Of a stretch of 64,000 bases of DNA, positions 1 to 10,400 are shown piece by piece. The DNA is from Paratinospora sagittata (Eukaryota; Streptophyta; Magnoliopsida; Ranunculales; Menispermaceae): positions 10,807,001 through 10,871,000 of the forward strand of contig CM069596.1 of assembly GCA_035771175.1 (NCBI GenBank), written 5' to 3'. Made by a program: the position numbers and the translations under genes. Within the stretch, counting starts at the first letter, position 1; every line of letters starts with the position of its first letter. The notes beneath the pieces were generated by a model. The model was given only the letters and a program-made list of their open reading frames with translations, was not told the DNA's origin and made no database searches.

Positions 1-561
1 CCTTTTCATTCTCTCTCTGATTTCAAAACTCCCTCTCCATTTTTTTTCAAATTTTCAATACTCAAAACCCTAAGGGGGCATTTGCCTTGGGGTAATCTTG
101 GGATGAGAATGAGAATCTTGAAAATTTTCATGTTTGTTTCACTATTTACATTTTTTTAAGAGAGAAAGTGATTCCTGGGAAAGTAGGATTCTCACCCAAG
201 ATGGGAAAGTGATTCCTATGAAGATAAATGGTATTCACTTTTCTAGAAAAGTGCTTACCATGGGAAAATTTTATTTCTTTTAAAAAAAAGGCAAAAAGAG
301 AAAAAAAAACAAAATCATTATTTCACTTATGTTAATATAAATATGATATTTTTTTTATTAAAAATGATATTTTAATAGAATATATTGATTTTATTAACTT
401 AATATTAATAATAATATTTTTATATATTTTTATTAAATATTCATTTTATGATTTAAAAAAATAATTGTATAATTATTTTTCATCTTTTATTATTTTTAAT
501 AAAAACAATTTCACTATTTTTAATTAAAATAAAGTTCATTATTTAATAAAAATACTATATT
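1..561. other. AT-rich spacer, no gene seen
   Basis: This stretch is very AT-rich between about 290 and 560. It starts with a CT-rich patch and a moderately complex piece (70-290) of the kind found in small DNA transposons, but no matching terminal inverted repeat or target duplication was found. It ends abruptly at the truncated transposase reading frame. Confidence 0.6.
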
Positions 562-2348
562 GTGACAGGCAGGGACTTGGCCTTGATGAATGTTGTTTCA
601 TCTGTGTTTCCTGATATAATGAATATGTTATGGACATGGCACATAAACAAGAACGTGCTGGCCAACTCAAAGAGCAAGTTTGCAAAGAATGAGGACTTTG
701 AAGCTTTTATGAGGAAGTGGAATGAATTGATTTTTTCTGATACAGTGGAGGAATACAATCATCAGAAAAATGTATTGTTTCAAGAATATGCTGAGTACCC
801 TGAGGTTATTACTTACATCGACACGACGTGGTTGGTACCCCACAAGGTAAGATTAGTGAAGGCGTGGATGGATCAATTTGTGCACCTTGGCAATACTACA
901 ACCAATAGGGTGAAGAGTGCACATTCAAAGCTGAAGAGAACTTTAGGGTCTTCTCAAGGCAACTTCGAGACATGATGGACTAAAATCAATACAATGTTGG
1001 CTTTGCAACACACAGAGATCAAGTCATTATTTGAAAAAAGTTTGAATAATGTTCAGCATTACTTCCAAGATTCTACATTCATGCATTTGCATGGGTTCGT
1101 CTCTAGAGCTGCACTAGACAAGATATGGGAGGAGTTAGCTCGTGCTGAGAGTGTTGGGTTGGACCAAAATTTATGTGGATGTGTGTTACACAAAACGCAT
1201 GGATTGTTATGCGCACATGAGCTTGCTTTGTGTAAGCAATGTAGCATGCCCATACCTCTAGTTGATGGGGATGCCCATTGTAAAAAACTAGATCTTACTC
1301 TTGTGAAAGTAGAGGACAATGAGATAGATTTCAATTTTAGGGCTGAGTTGGGTCTACTTGAGGATACATTTAATAGTTCTGATACATCTGGAAGAGCTAG
1401 AATTGTACAGAAAATCAAAGAGATAGTTGCTCCATTGACTTCTTCTCTCACTGTGCCCGTAGACAAAAGGAAAACAAAAGGAAAACAAAAGGGCGGCCGA
1501 CTAAGAAGAGTGATCGGTCTACAAAACGAGATCCCTTATTTTTTGAGCATGTGTCTGCGTACTCCACTCGTTCATCAATCTCATCATTGCAAAAGACCAG
1601 ACCGAAAAATAATGAACCAAGGAAGGTCCACAAGACACGCTTGCAAATGTCACATAGATCTCGTGGATATCTAAATCAACTCCCTCCTGACTGACATCAG
1701 TACATAGCCCATGACAGAGATGTTATGGCTGATGGACATTGTGGGTACCGAGTCATCGTTGAGTCCATGGGTATGGTAACAAATGGTTAGAGCGAAGTCA
1801 GAGGTGACTTACGAAGAGAGGTACAAAGGTTTTTGGCACACTACACAACGCTTTTCAGTAGTGTTGAAAGGGTTCAAGAGATTATGAGTTCTCTACAGTG
1901 TAGTGACCCTGTGGCACCGCTAGAGAAGTAGATGACTTTCTCAAATATGGGGTTGTTGATAGCATCGACATACAATGTCGTGTTGGTGCTTTTATCTACG
2001 CAGCAATGTCTTACATTTTTTCCCCTTAGAACCGAACCTCTACCAATGCCATTGAGGTGAGTGATTGACATTGGTTACATGAATGATAACCACTTTGTGC
2101 AGGTAAAAACTATTTTCAATGTAAGTTATAAAATAATGGAAATAATGATTGTAATGTTATACTTTCCACAGGTGACGTTTGCCTCTACATCACCGATACC
2201 TCCCATATCGCCAGATTGGCATAGATTCCGACTACGACAAGGACATAGATGACAAACTCCTTATTCTGTTGTCAACGTTGAAGGTAGCAGAGTGACAAGC
2301 AATGCGGGTGATAGACAAGATGTACTAGTTGACTTAGACGATGACTAG
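562..2348 (+). pseudogene. MULE transposase (FAR1-like) with OTU-like tail, copy A, degenerate
   Basis: The translation begins inside a MULE transposase domain (RDLALMNVVSSVFPD, then a WHINKNV segment) and continues to a SWIM-type zinc finger with C-x-C and C-x-H pairs (CGCVLHKTHGLLCAHE). The catalytic N-terminal half is missing. Downstream, in the frame matching the intact copy-B ORF, an OTU cysteine-protease-like block is recognisable: ADGHCGYRVI (Cys box), then MNDNHFVQ (His box). A 69-base intron (2103-2171, GT..AG) splits the His box from VTF. Copy A has a private stop at 973-975 and a private 11-base duplication near 1476 that shifts the frame. Several further stops are shared with copy B. 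FAR1-type proteins descend from MULE transposases, but the truncation and decay argue for a dead transposon. Confidence 0.85.
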
Positions 2349-2640
2349 TTGTTTTAGAAATGTTGATATGTAGGGAGATGTCAACATGTTTTTTTGGAAA
2401 TGTTGACATGTCTAGACTTGTTTTATTATTGAAAATGTTGATATGTAGAGGGATGTGGGTATGTTGATATGCAAGGGGATGTCAGCATGTTTTTTGGAAA
2501 TGTTGAAATGTTTAGCCATGTTTTTTTCTTTTTGGAAATGTTGACATATAGGAAGATGAGGATATGTATAGACTTTCTTTTTTTGAAATGTGGATATAAA
2601 AGATGTAATTGACTTCGATGTTGATGATATAGACATATTT
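2349..2640. repeat. Degenerate minisatellite, copy A
   Basis: Irregular repeats of a unit built on GGAAATGTTGACATG, with variants such as ATGTTGATATGTAGGGAGATG, are spaced by T-rich stretches. About seven degenerate units follow directly after the OTU-like region. No reading frame of interest is seen. Confidence 0.65.
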
Positions 2641-2732
2641 GTTTTCTTCGAATGGTACTATGTTGTTTTTGATGTTTGAATTATTATTCTCTTTCTGTAT
2701 ATATGTAGAGGGATGTCAAAGTTCACCTTACC

Positions 2733-4310
2733 AGTGGGGAACGGTACCCCGCTGCCCAAACTAACCCGAAATTATTAAAAACACATCAAAAACTTGATGG
2801 AATGCATCCCAATGCATAATGAAAGGGGGAAATGCAAAAAAAAAAAAAAAACAAGAAAAATGTCGTCCATCATAGACCCAACAATTTAAAGTACAGTCGG
2901 TCCAGATCAACCGAACAGAGAGGTGTTGGTAAAAATTAAAATATCGAACCTCATTTACATAAATCGGTCTATGATGGCCGACCCTATCTTTTCCAAATTT
3001 TTTTTGCATTTTCCCATTCCATCATGTATTGGGATGCATTCCATTAAGTTTTTGACGTGTTTTTAACAATTTCGGGTTAGTTTGGGGGGTGGGGTACCGT
3101 TCCCCACCTGTACCCTACATTATAGTTACGAGTAGTGAACGGTACCCCGCCTCCCAAACCAACTTGAAATTGTTAAAAACATGTCAAAAATGTGATGAAA
3201 TGTATCCCAATGCAAGATGGAAGAGGGAAATGCAAAAAAACTCGAAAAAATATAGGGTCGGCCATCATATATCGACTGTTATAAATGAGGGTCGGTATTT
3301 GAATTTTCACCCACACACCTCTGTTCGGTTGATCAGGACCGACTGTGATTTGAATCGTTCGGTAGATGATGGCCGACCCTCATATTTTCCCCATTTTTTT
3401 GTATTTCCCCATTCCATTATGCATTGGGTTGCATTCCATCAAGTTTTTGATGTGTTTTTAATAATTTTGGGTTAGTTTGGGCTGCGGGGTATCGTTTCCC
3501 ACTCGTAACTCTAATGTGGGGTACGGGTGGGAAACGGTACCGTACCCCTCAAGACGTTGTCTTTATGTCTATGAACACGACATGTCAACATTTAGACCTC
3601 GTTTCGGCGGTAGGGTGTCGTACCCCAACTGTACCCGACCCGTACCCCACATTAGAGATACGAGTGGAGAATGGCACCCCGCCACCCAAACTAACACAGA
3701 ATTATTACAAACACGTCAAAAACTTGATGGAATGCATCCCAATTCATAATGGAAGGGGAAAATGCAAAAAAATCAGGAAACTATGAGGGTCAGCCATCAT
3801 CTACTGAACGATTTAAACGACGGTCGGTCCTGATCAACCGAACAGAGAGGTGTTGGCCAAAATTCAAATACCCACCGTCCTTTACAATAGTCGGTTTATG
3901 ATGGCCAACCCTATGTTTTCCCGGGTTTTTTTGCATTTCCCCATTCTATCATGCATTAGAATGCATTCTATTAGGTTTTTGACGTGTTTGTAATAATTAT
4001 GGGTTCGTTTGGGTAGTGGGGTACCAAAACCCACTCGTAACTCTAATGTGGGGTACGGGTGGTGAATGGTACCCTGCCTTCAAAATTAACCCAGAATTGT
4101 TAAAAAAGGTCAAAAACTTGATGGAATGCATCCCAATGCATGATGAAAGAGGAAAATGCAAACGGGGAAAAGATAGGGCCGGCTATCATAAACCGACTGT
4201 TGCAAAGGACGGTCGGTATTTGAATTTTGGCCAACACCTCTCTGTTCGGTTGATCAGGACCGACCGTCCTCTAAATTGTTCGGTAGATGATGGCCTACCC
4301 TTGTATTTCT
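2733..4310. repeat. Array of four palindromic units in alternating orientation, copy A
   Basis: Four units of about 370 bases lie at 2733-3107, 3134-3502, 3664-4037 and 4061-4310 (the last truncated). Each begins with a GGGAACGGTACCCCGC-like sequence and ends with its reverse complement, so each can fold into one long hairpin; GGAATGCATCCCAATGCAT is found in the left arm and its complement in the right arm. The unit centres contain CCGAACAGAGAGGTGTTGG in units 1 and 3 and its reverse complement in units 2 and 4, so orientation alternates. A linker at 3503-3663 carries further GGTACC-rich sequence. Foldback-type DNA elements or MULE subterminal repeats are plausible sources; no coding capacity is seen. 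Confidence 0.85.
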
Positions 4311-5456
4311 ATGGCCTAAACCAGCAGAACACTCACAGGAGGGGCGCGAATGCATTATAACAATAACAGAATACGTAGAAACACAATTGAGTACAAATCT
4401 GATTATATTAATTTCAGAATGTATTTTTGTATAGAATATGATTGAGGGAACATCCTCCCAAAATCTCTCTTTAATTAACAAGGGTTACAAAATGTGGGAC
4501 ACAAGGTCCACTTAACTACCAATCGTCTAGAGCAGCAAGCTGCCTCCCGTTCACTATTTAAAGTTACTGAGGATAAGACAATGTTTGGTTGAGTCAGATT
4601 GACCACTAATCCGACATAGTAACAATGTAATATATGAACTCCAAATATACAGGTATAAGTATGACAGGTATGAACATTATACACAATAATGCAGTGTAAA
4701 TAAATAGTAGACATAATGATAAATGAATGTAAACTTTAATAAAATTTATAAGACACGTAAACCTATGTTTCGTTCCCCACCTTCAGATAAAAACTCCTTG
4801 AACTGGCGCTTTCTCCCGAGTAGAACTGCGTTGCACTGCGAAGAAAGTCTCAAAAAGAGGAGAGAAATCACAAAAAGAACAAGAGAGAAGAGAGTGATTT
4901 GGTGTGAAAATAACAAAGAGAGGGGGTCCTTATATAGGAAAATGAACGCCCAAACCTTCGAGCGGGCTGTCCAGTTGTCCGGATAGATGCCCAATGTTCA
5001 AATTTTTTATTTTTTTGTGTGCAAACCTAGTGTATTGCACTTGCACCTTTTAAAAAAAAACAATAAACAGACACTAATGAAGTATTGTCCGCTCCGCTTG
5101 CGTGAATATGCTCTAACCCCTGACGAACCCGCTTCATCACACCTTGGAATTAATGGCCCCTGCCCTTGCTCTTGTTCCATAGTAGAGGAAGGCCCCGCTT
5201 CATCACTGATGTTCAGCCCAGACAGAACACCGACAATTGACTCCATGGAGATTCTCGCATTACGAATTGTTACTTCTGGTTCAGGCATGGACATCCATTG
5301 TAATGCGATGTCTAGGGTTTGTTTGTTTCGTTGTTGTACATATCCCAATGCAAATGAACAATTACATGTGAATAACAAATAAATCTAATTCGATATAAAG
5401 AAAAAAGAAAGGAATGCAAACTTTATTACCAGGGTAGTATCATCATCAAACATATA
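4311..5456. other. Unassigned block with a minus-strand ORF, copy A
   Basis: No known element was recognised. On the minus strand an open frame of 123 codons (5007-5378) contains MSMPEPEVTIRNARIS and an acidic stretch with EQEQGQG. I do not recognise it. About 65 bases of this frame, between two copies of GCTTCATCAC (5131-5140 and 5197-5206), are missing in copy B, which shifts the frame there. The block is cut on the right by the gypsy-1 LTR start at 5457. Confidence 0.5.
4926..4940 (-). promoter_or_regulatory. Possible TATA box on the minus strand, copy A
   Basis: Read on the minus strand, CCTATATAAGGACC is followed by a CT-rich stretch typical of a plant 5' leader. No convincing gene follows downstream on that strand, so this may be an orphan promoter within a transposon remnant. 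Confidence 0.3.
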
Positions 5457-6373
5457 TGTAACGCCCCGTACATTTGAGTCAAACATAATCATTGACTTAT
5501 ACGTATTGTCAGACGTATTTATATGCGTATACATGTACAATGCTCTTCGATCAGTATATTTGTGTGTATTTGACTTAAAATAGTGTAATTGAGTGGTTTA
5601 TGGGTGATTGGTATCGTTGGATGTCATTGGTATCACGAAAAACCCTTTAAAAATGAAAATATGAATTTTGGAACGCGAGAAGCGTGCTCCTCGCCGTCTG
5701 CAACTTTAAAAAAAAAAATGATGCGGTTGCATGTTGTTGAAACAGGTGTCTTAACTCATTTTAGCCACTTAATTGATGAATTAAACACGTATGAGCTTGC
5801 TGGAAAGTGAGACCAGACACGTTTTAAGCTTAATAAGTTGCTGGCACGATCAAATTTTAAGTTGTTGAATTGAAAAGAAAGAAACCAAATTGAGCACGAG
5901 AAGTTGCAGAGGAAAGCTGAGGAAGAAGGCCAAGAGCTTGGGAGCTCCAAATTTAGGTAAAAACCCTGGTCTTTTGAACTGAATTTTCCAGATTTGAAAC
6001 CCCCTAAGTTGTTCAACATATCTGAAAAGTTTTGGATTTCCATGGCTAGAATAGATGATTGGAAAAATGGGTTTTGTGTTGGAGATTTATGATTTCGAAG
6101 TGCAATTGGATGGTAATTGTGGGTAAGTTCAGTTATGTTGGTGATGTGATTTTGATCCTGAATATCTGAATTAGTATAATTGAAACTGTTTGCATGGGAA
6201 TTTACAGGGATTTGAATTTGAAAATTGGGAAATTGATGAACAATTTGGTGACTAGCGTTGGAATGGTATGAATGAGCGTGGAAAATTGATCAAGGTGAAC
6301 AAATTGTGCTGAAAAAACGTGAATGAGGGGAATGCATTGTTAAGGTATTTCTGATGGGTTTAATTGTATGTTT

Positions 6374-6796
6374 GGTGGGCCGACTTACAACCATTTTTTC
6401 TTTTGTATCACTAACTTTGGAGTAGTATGGGACACAATAAAATTGGAAGATACTAAATAAAACGTGAAAGTAAGAAAACCCACGACCTTGTGTGAAAAGA
6501 AACATCTGGGAAAAGTTAAATTACTAACATTATCACTAAGTTTACATGGTATGGGACGAGTAAACTTGGACGATACTATTAGTGAACTCCTATCTAGTCA
6601 ATGTTTCGTAGAGGCCATGTTCTTACAACTTAACTTGGTTGAAACCCTTATTACCAAATTCATGTGGTATGGGACACACAAATTTGGATAATAGTTGAAA
6701 AGACTAAGCGAAAGAGTTCGAATACATAAGATTGCGATAGAACGTTAAATTATGATATTTACCGAGGTAAATCTTTGAACCTTTATGACTCATATG
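6374..6796 (+). repeat. Inverted repeat, left arm, copy A
   Basis: This segment, from GGTGGGCCGACTTAC to GACTCATATG, is repeated in reverse complement at 9072-9497. It lies inside the LTR/5' region of gypsy-1. The arms enclose gag, protease and reverse transcriptase. Confidence 0.85.
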
Positions 6797-7074
6797 AATT
6801 TTCAAAGAAATGTATATGTATGTTCACAAAAACCAGAACTAAAACATTTGAAATACTAGCAAAGTTTTATACTGATTATATGAACACTCTAACCTTGTTT
6901 TACACCATGGCCAAACATACGAGGCACATAAGATTCTTTGATTCCTCAACAAAAACCTTACACCATACCTAGAAAAATAGGTGGTTTTACATTGCAGTAC
7001 TCTCGAACTTATTGTTGAGAATATCATAATATTATACTTGGCTACAGTTCTTACATCATGGTTTTATTTTCTCC

Positions 7075-8990
7075 TTGCTACTGAGAAAATGCAAACCAAG
7101 AAGAGAGGAAGGCCACACACAGGGCAACATGACAATCAGAGAGTATGCTGTCAGGTTTAAAGAATTATCGGTCAACTCTCTTTCCACCATCTTCACGGAG
7201 CAAAATAAGATCGAGAAATTCTACAACGACCTTCGTCCTAACATTCGACAAGCCCTGTCGATCTTGGGTCTCAAGATTTACAGGGAGGTCGTTGACAAGG
7301 CCATGAGCTTTGAGCAGGAGCAGAGAATGAATAAGGGAAAATGACCTGCAATGTTTTCCCACCAGGACTCGCAGCAGGGCAACAAGAAGAAGCCCTACTA
7401 TAATCAAAACCCGGCCCTCCCAGCCCCTGTTCAGAAGAACGAAACCACGGCACCTAGGCTGAGCTGTCTATCCCTGACCATCAGGATTTTTGCAATTATC
7501 GCCGAGGGTGTCGTAATGGAAAGGGTGGCCGACATGTTATAACTGTGGCCAGCAGGGCCATGTAAGAAATGCCTGCCCCCACCCTCAGCAACCGCGACAA
7601 CCTTGTTCTCGTTGTTCCAGTCTAACAAGCCTCACCTGCTGCTAATGCCCAACCTAGGCAGAACCAGTAGAACCAAGGGCAACAGAACCAGGGCGGAGCG
7701 TTTGCCATCGCTCAACAACCCCTCCCAGACAACAATGTAGTCAAAGGTACATTTTTCTTGTTCAATACAATGTTGCATGTCTTGTTCGATTCCGGTGCTA
7801 CACATTCCTTTATATCTTCTGCATTGGTAAAGCATTTAGGGTTGCATCCTGAACCCACATATATCACAATCCATGTCACATCACCATTAGGATCTGGTAC
7901 TGACGTAAATTTGTAGTGTTCTCGATGTGAGCTTCGAATGTCAGGACATATAATATATGCAGATCTCTTTGTGATGGATATTGAAGACTTTGACATCATC
8001 CTTGGCATGGACTGACTCGCACCTCTGAATGCAAAGATCTATTTTATGAAGAAGTAAGTTCAGTTATCTTTGCCTACAGGAGAGTTTGTCAAGATTCGGA
8101 GAACAAGGAAATGGATACACAACTCGACTGTTGCACAACTTCGAGCTCTTTCCATTGGTAATGACAACAAATCACCAGCATTGTACCCTCTCGAAGTACA
8201 TGATATCTCGATAATACCTGAATTTCCAACGATTTTTCTAAATGACCTTCTTGGTCTACCTCCGGTTAGGGAATTCGATTTTGAGATCAAACGCATACCT
8301 GGGACCGGGCCTATCTCAATTCCACCATACAAAATGTCAAATGTCGAGTTGGTTGTGTTGGACAAGCAACTGAAGGAATTGGAGAGAAATGGCTTCATTA
8401 GGAAAAGTTCATCACCTTGGGGCACTCCAGTTCTGTTTGTTCGCAAAAAAGATGGTTCGTTACGATTTTGCATTGACTATCGCAAGTTGAATAACGCCAC
8501 CATCAAGAACAGATACCCATTACCTAGGATCGATGACTTGTTCGACCAACTTAGAGATGCCAAGTACTTCTCTAAGATTGATTTACGATCCGGTTACCAT
8601 CAACTCCGGATCAGATAGTCGGACATTAATAAAACTACTTTCAAAACCCGGTACGGTCATTAGGAGTTCTTGGTTATGTCGTTCGGTTTAACAAATGCAC
8701 TTGCAGCGTTCATGGATTTGATGAACCACATCTTCAGGTTATACTTAGATCGATTTGTTGTGGTCTTTGAGGATGATATCTTGAATATTCCTCAACTGAG
8801 GAAGACCATAAGATACATCTGAGGATTGTCCTCTAGACCTTGAAAAGCTACCAGTTGTATGCAAAGTTGAGTAAGTGCAAATTTTGGGCAAAACGAGTTC
8901 AATTCCTAGGCCATGCGGTTTCGGGCAATGTCATTGAGGTGGATCCTTCAAAGGTTGAAGCGGTTTTAAACTAGAAGCAACCTACCAATG
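7075..8990 (+). pseudogene. Gypsy-1 gag-protease-RT, copy A, degenerate
   Basis: The first frame gives the C-terminal part of a retrotransposon gag domain (GNMTIREYAVRFKELS, then NDLRPNIRQALSI). A CCHC zinc knuckle CYNCGQQGHVRNAC lies at 7535-7576. The protease active site LFDSGATHSFIS follows near 7780-7820 and DIILGMD near 7990. Reverse transcriptase shows [20 protein letters not shown], then [13 protein letters not shown], and the catalytic block reads [10 protein letters not shown] instead of the usual [IV]DD context. Copy A has private stops (GMD* near 8010, 8616-8618 and near 8660) and a 73-base deletion before the zinc knuckle. Domains after RT are absent. Confidence 0.85.
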
Positions 8991-9071
8991 TTATAGAAAT
9001 TCGAACTCTTTCGCTTAGTCTTTTCGACTATTATTCAAAAGTTGAAGCGGTTTTTAACTGGAAGTAGCAAC

Positions 9072-9497
9072 CATACGAGTCATAAAAATTCTAAGATTAT
9101 CCTCAGTAAATATCTTGATCTAACGTCTGATTGCAATCTTATGTATTCAAACTTTTTCGCTTAGTCTTTTCGACTATTATCCAAATTCGTGTGTCCTATA
9201 CCACATGAATTTGGTAATAAGGGTTTCAACCAAGTTAAGTTGTATGAACATGGTCTCTATAAAACATTGACCGGAGAGGAGTTCACTAATAGTATCGTCT
9301 AAATTTACTCGTCTCATACTGTGTAAACTTAGTGATAATGTTAGTAATACAACTTTCCTCAAATATTTCTTTTCACACAAGGTTGTGGGCTATCTTACCT
9401 CCACGTTTTATTTAGAATCTTCCAATTTTGTTGTGTCCCGTACCACTCCAAAGTTAGTGATACAAAAGAAAAAAAAATGGTTGCAAGACGGCCCACC
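9072..9497 (-). repeat. Inverted repeat, right arm, copy A
   Basis: This is the reverse complement of 6374-6796 with scattered differences. Just before it (about 8998-9040) sits a short extra piece of the same arm (TTCGCTTAGTCTTTTCGAC), followed by a second copy of the end of the RT remnant (TTGAAGCGGTTTT), which suggests copying between templates during repair. Confidence 0.8.
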
Positions 9498-10210
9498 AGT
9501 TACTGCATTGGGTCTATCGGGTCTCAAAATAGGGACCCGATATTATCGGGTAGGGTGTCGAATCTTGGGGAAAACCGACCCGAGTAACCTGACCCAACCC
9601 GCATATCATTAAAATAGCCACATTATTAGGAACTTTACTTATAATTATGACTTGATATAATGTGTATTTGGGTCTTTTTTGTTTTGCAGGTTCGTGATCA
9701 ACAATCCACCAAAGGCCAATCATAAGAATGTTTATTTGTACGGTTTAAATAAGTTTTGATTTTGAATTATATGTCATGCATGTTAGGTTATTTTTATTTT
9801 ACAAATTTAAGGGCAAGAATTCACCAAAAGGCTAGATAATAGTGTTTCTTATATATATTATTTAAATAGGTTTTGAATTTTTATTTATAAATTTATGAGA
9901 AATAACTTTTTTTATGTAAAAATGAGTTTAATTTCAAGTTGGGCTTTTTTTTAATCACAATTGGCTCATTTTAATGCTGAAAAAAGAGTTAAAAAAATGA
10001 TTTTTTGGGCTTAAATTTTTATTTTTTTTTAAAGAAGAGATTGTGGTTGGGTTAACCCGACCACCCGACCCGTATGAAATAGGGTCGGGTGGTCACCCTT
10101 TTTTGGGTGATGTCGGGTGGCATTGGGGTGGCTGCGATGCCACCGGACATTTGCGGGTCGGGTAGGGTTGGGGCAAAACCCAACCCGTGCTCACTCCTAT
10201 ATTTTTATTT
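9498..10210. mobile_element. GGGTCGGGT-rich non-autonomous DNA element, copy A
   Basis: Both ends are rich in GGGTCGGGT/ACCCGACCC strings (9510-9605 and 10040-10190) around an AT-rich centre. Read on the minus strand, the right end gives AGGAGTGAGCACGGGTTGGG, which resembles the start of many plant hAT-type small elements. No clean terminal repeat or target duplication was identified, so class and edges are tentative. No ORF of note is present. Confidence 0.4.
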
Positions 10211-10400
10211 TATTTTAGAACATCATGATAAAGATATTTGTTCATTTGTTGTATATATTTCATCTTATGTCTTTCTACTGTGCTTATGTCTTTCTACCGT
10301 GCATTGAGAATAAATTCTTAAATATATGTATCATATTTCATAATTCATAAAAATTAAAATTAAAGTTTACTATTTTACTAGTGTCGTGTCCAAGTACCCG
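10211..10400. other. AT-rich spacer, copy A
   Basis: No gene or repeat was recognised between the GGGTCGGGT-rich element and the gypsy-2 LTR. Confidence 0.5.

Larger units (their letters stand above)
5457..9071 (+). mobile_element. Gypsy-1: Ty3/gypsy remnant, copy A
   Basis: A TGTAACGCCCCGTAC start at 5457 fits a plant Ty3/gypsy LTR. Gag, zinc knuckle, protease and reverse transcriptase remnants follow from 7075 to about 8990. The primer site, the first part of gag, RNase H, integrase and a right-hand LTR in direct orientation were not found. Instead, part of the 5' region (6374-6796) reappears inverted at 9072-9497, so the right end has been rearranged. Confidence 0.75.

Noticed and set aside
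75..100. GGGGGCATTTGCC resembling the Pack-MULE terminus at 61939
   Set aside because: Only about ten bases agree, and no partner inverted repeat or target duplication was found.
562..1674. Host FAR1-type transcription factor gene
   Set aside because: The N-terminal half is missing, both copies carry frame breaks, and surrounding sequence is transposon-derived.
5007..5378. Possible plant-mobile-domain type gene on the minus strand
   Set aside because: I could not match any diagnostic motif; left as unassigned.
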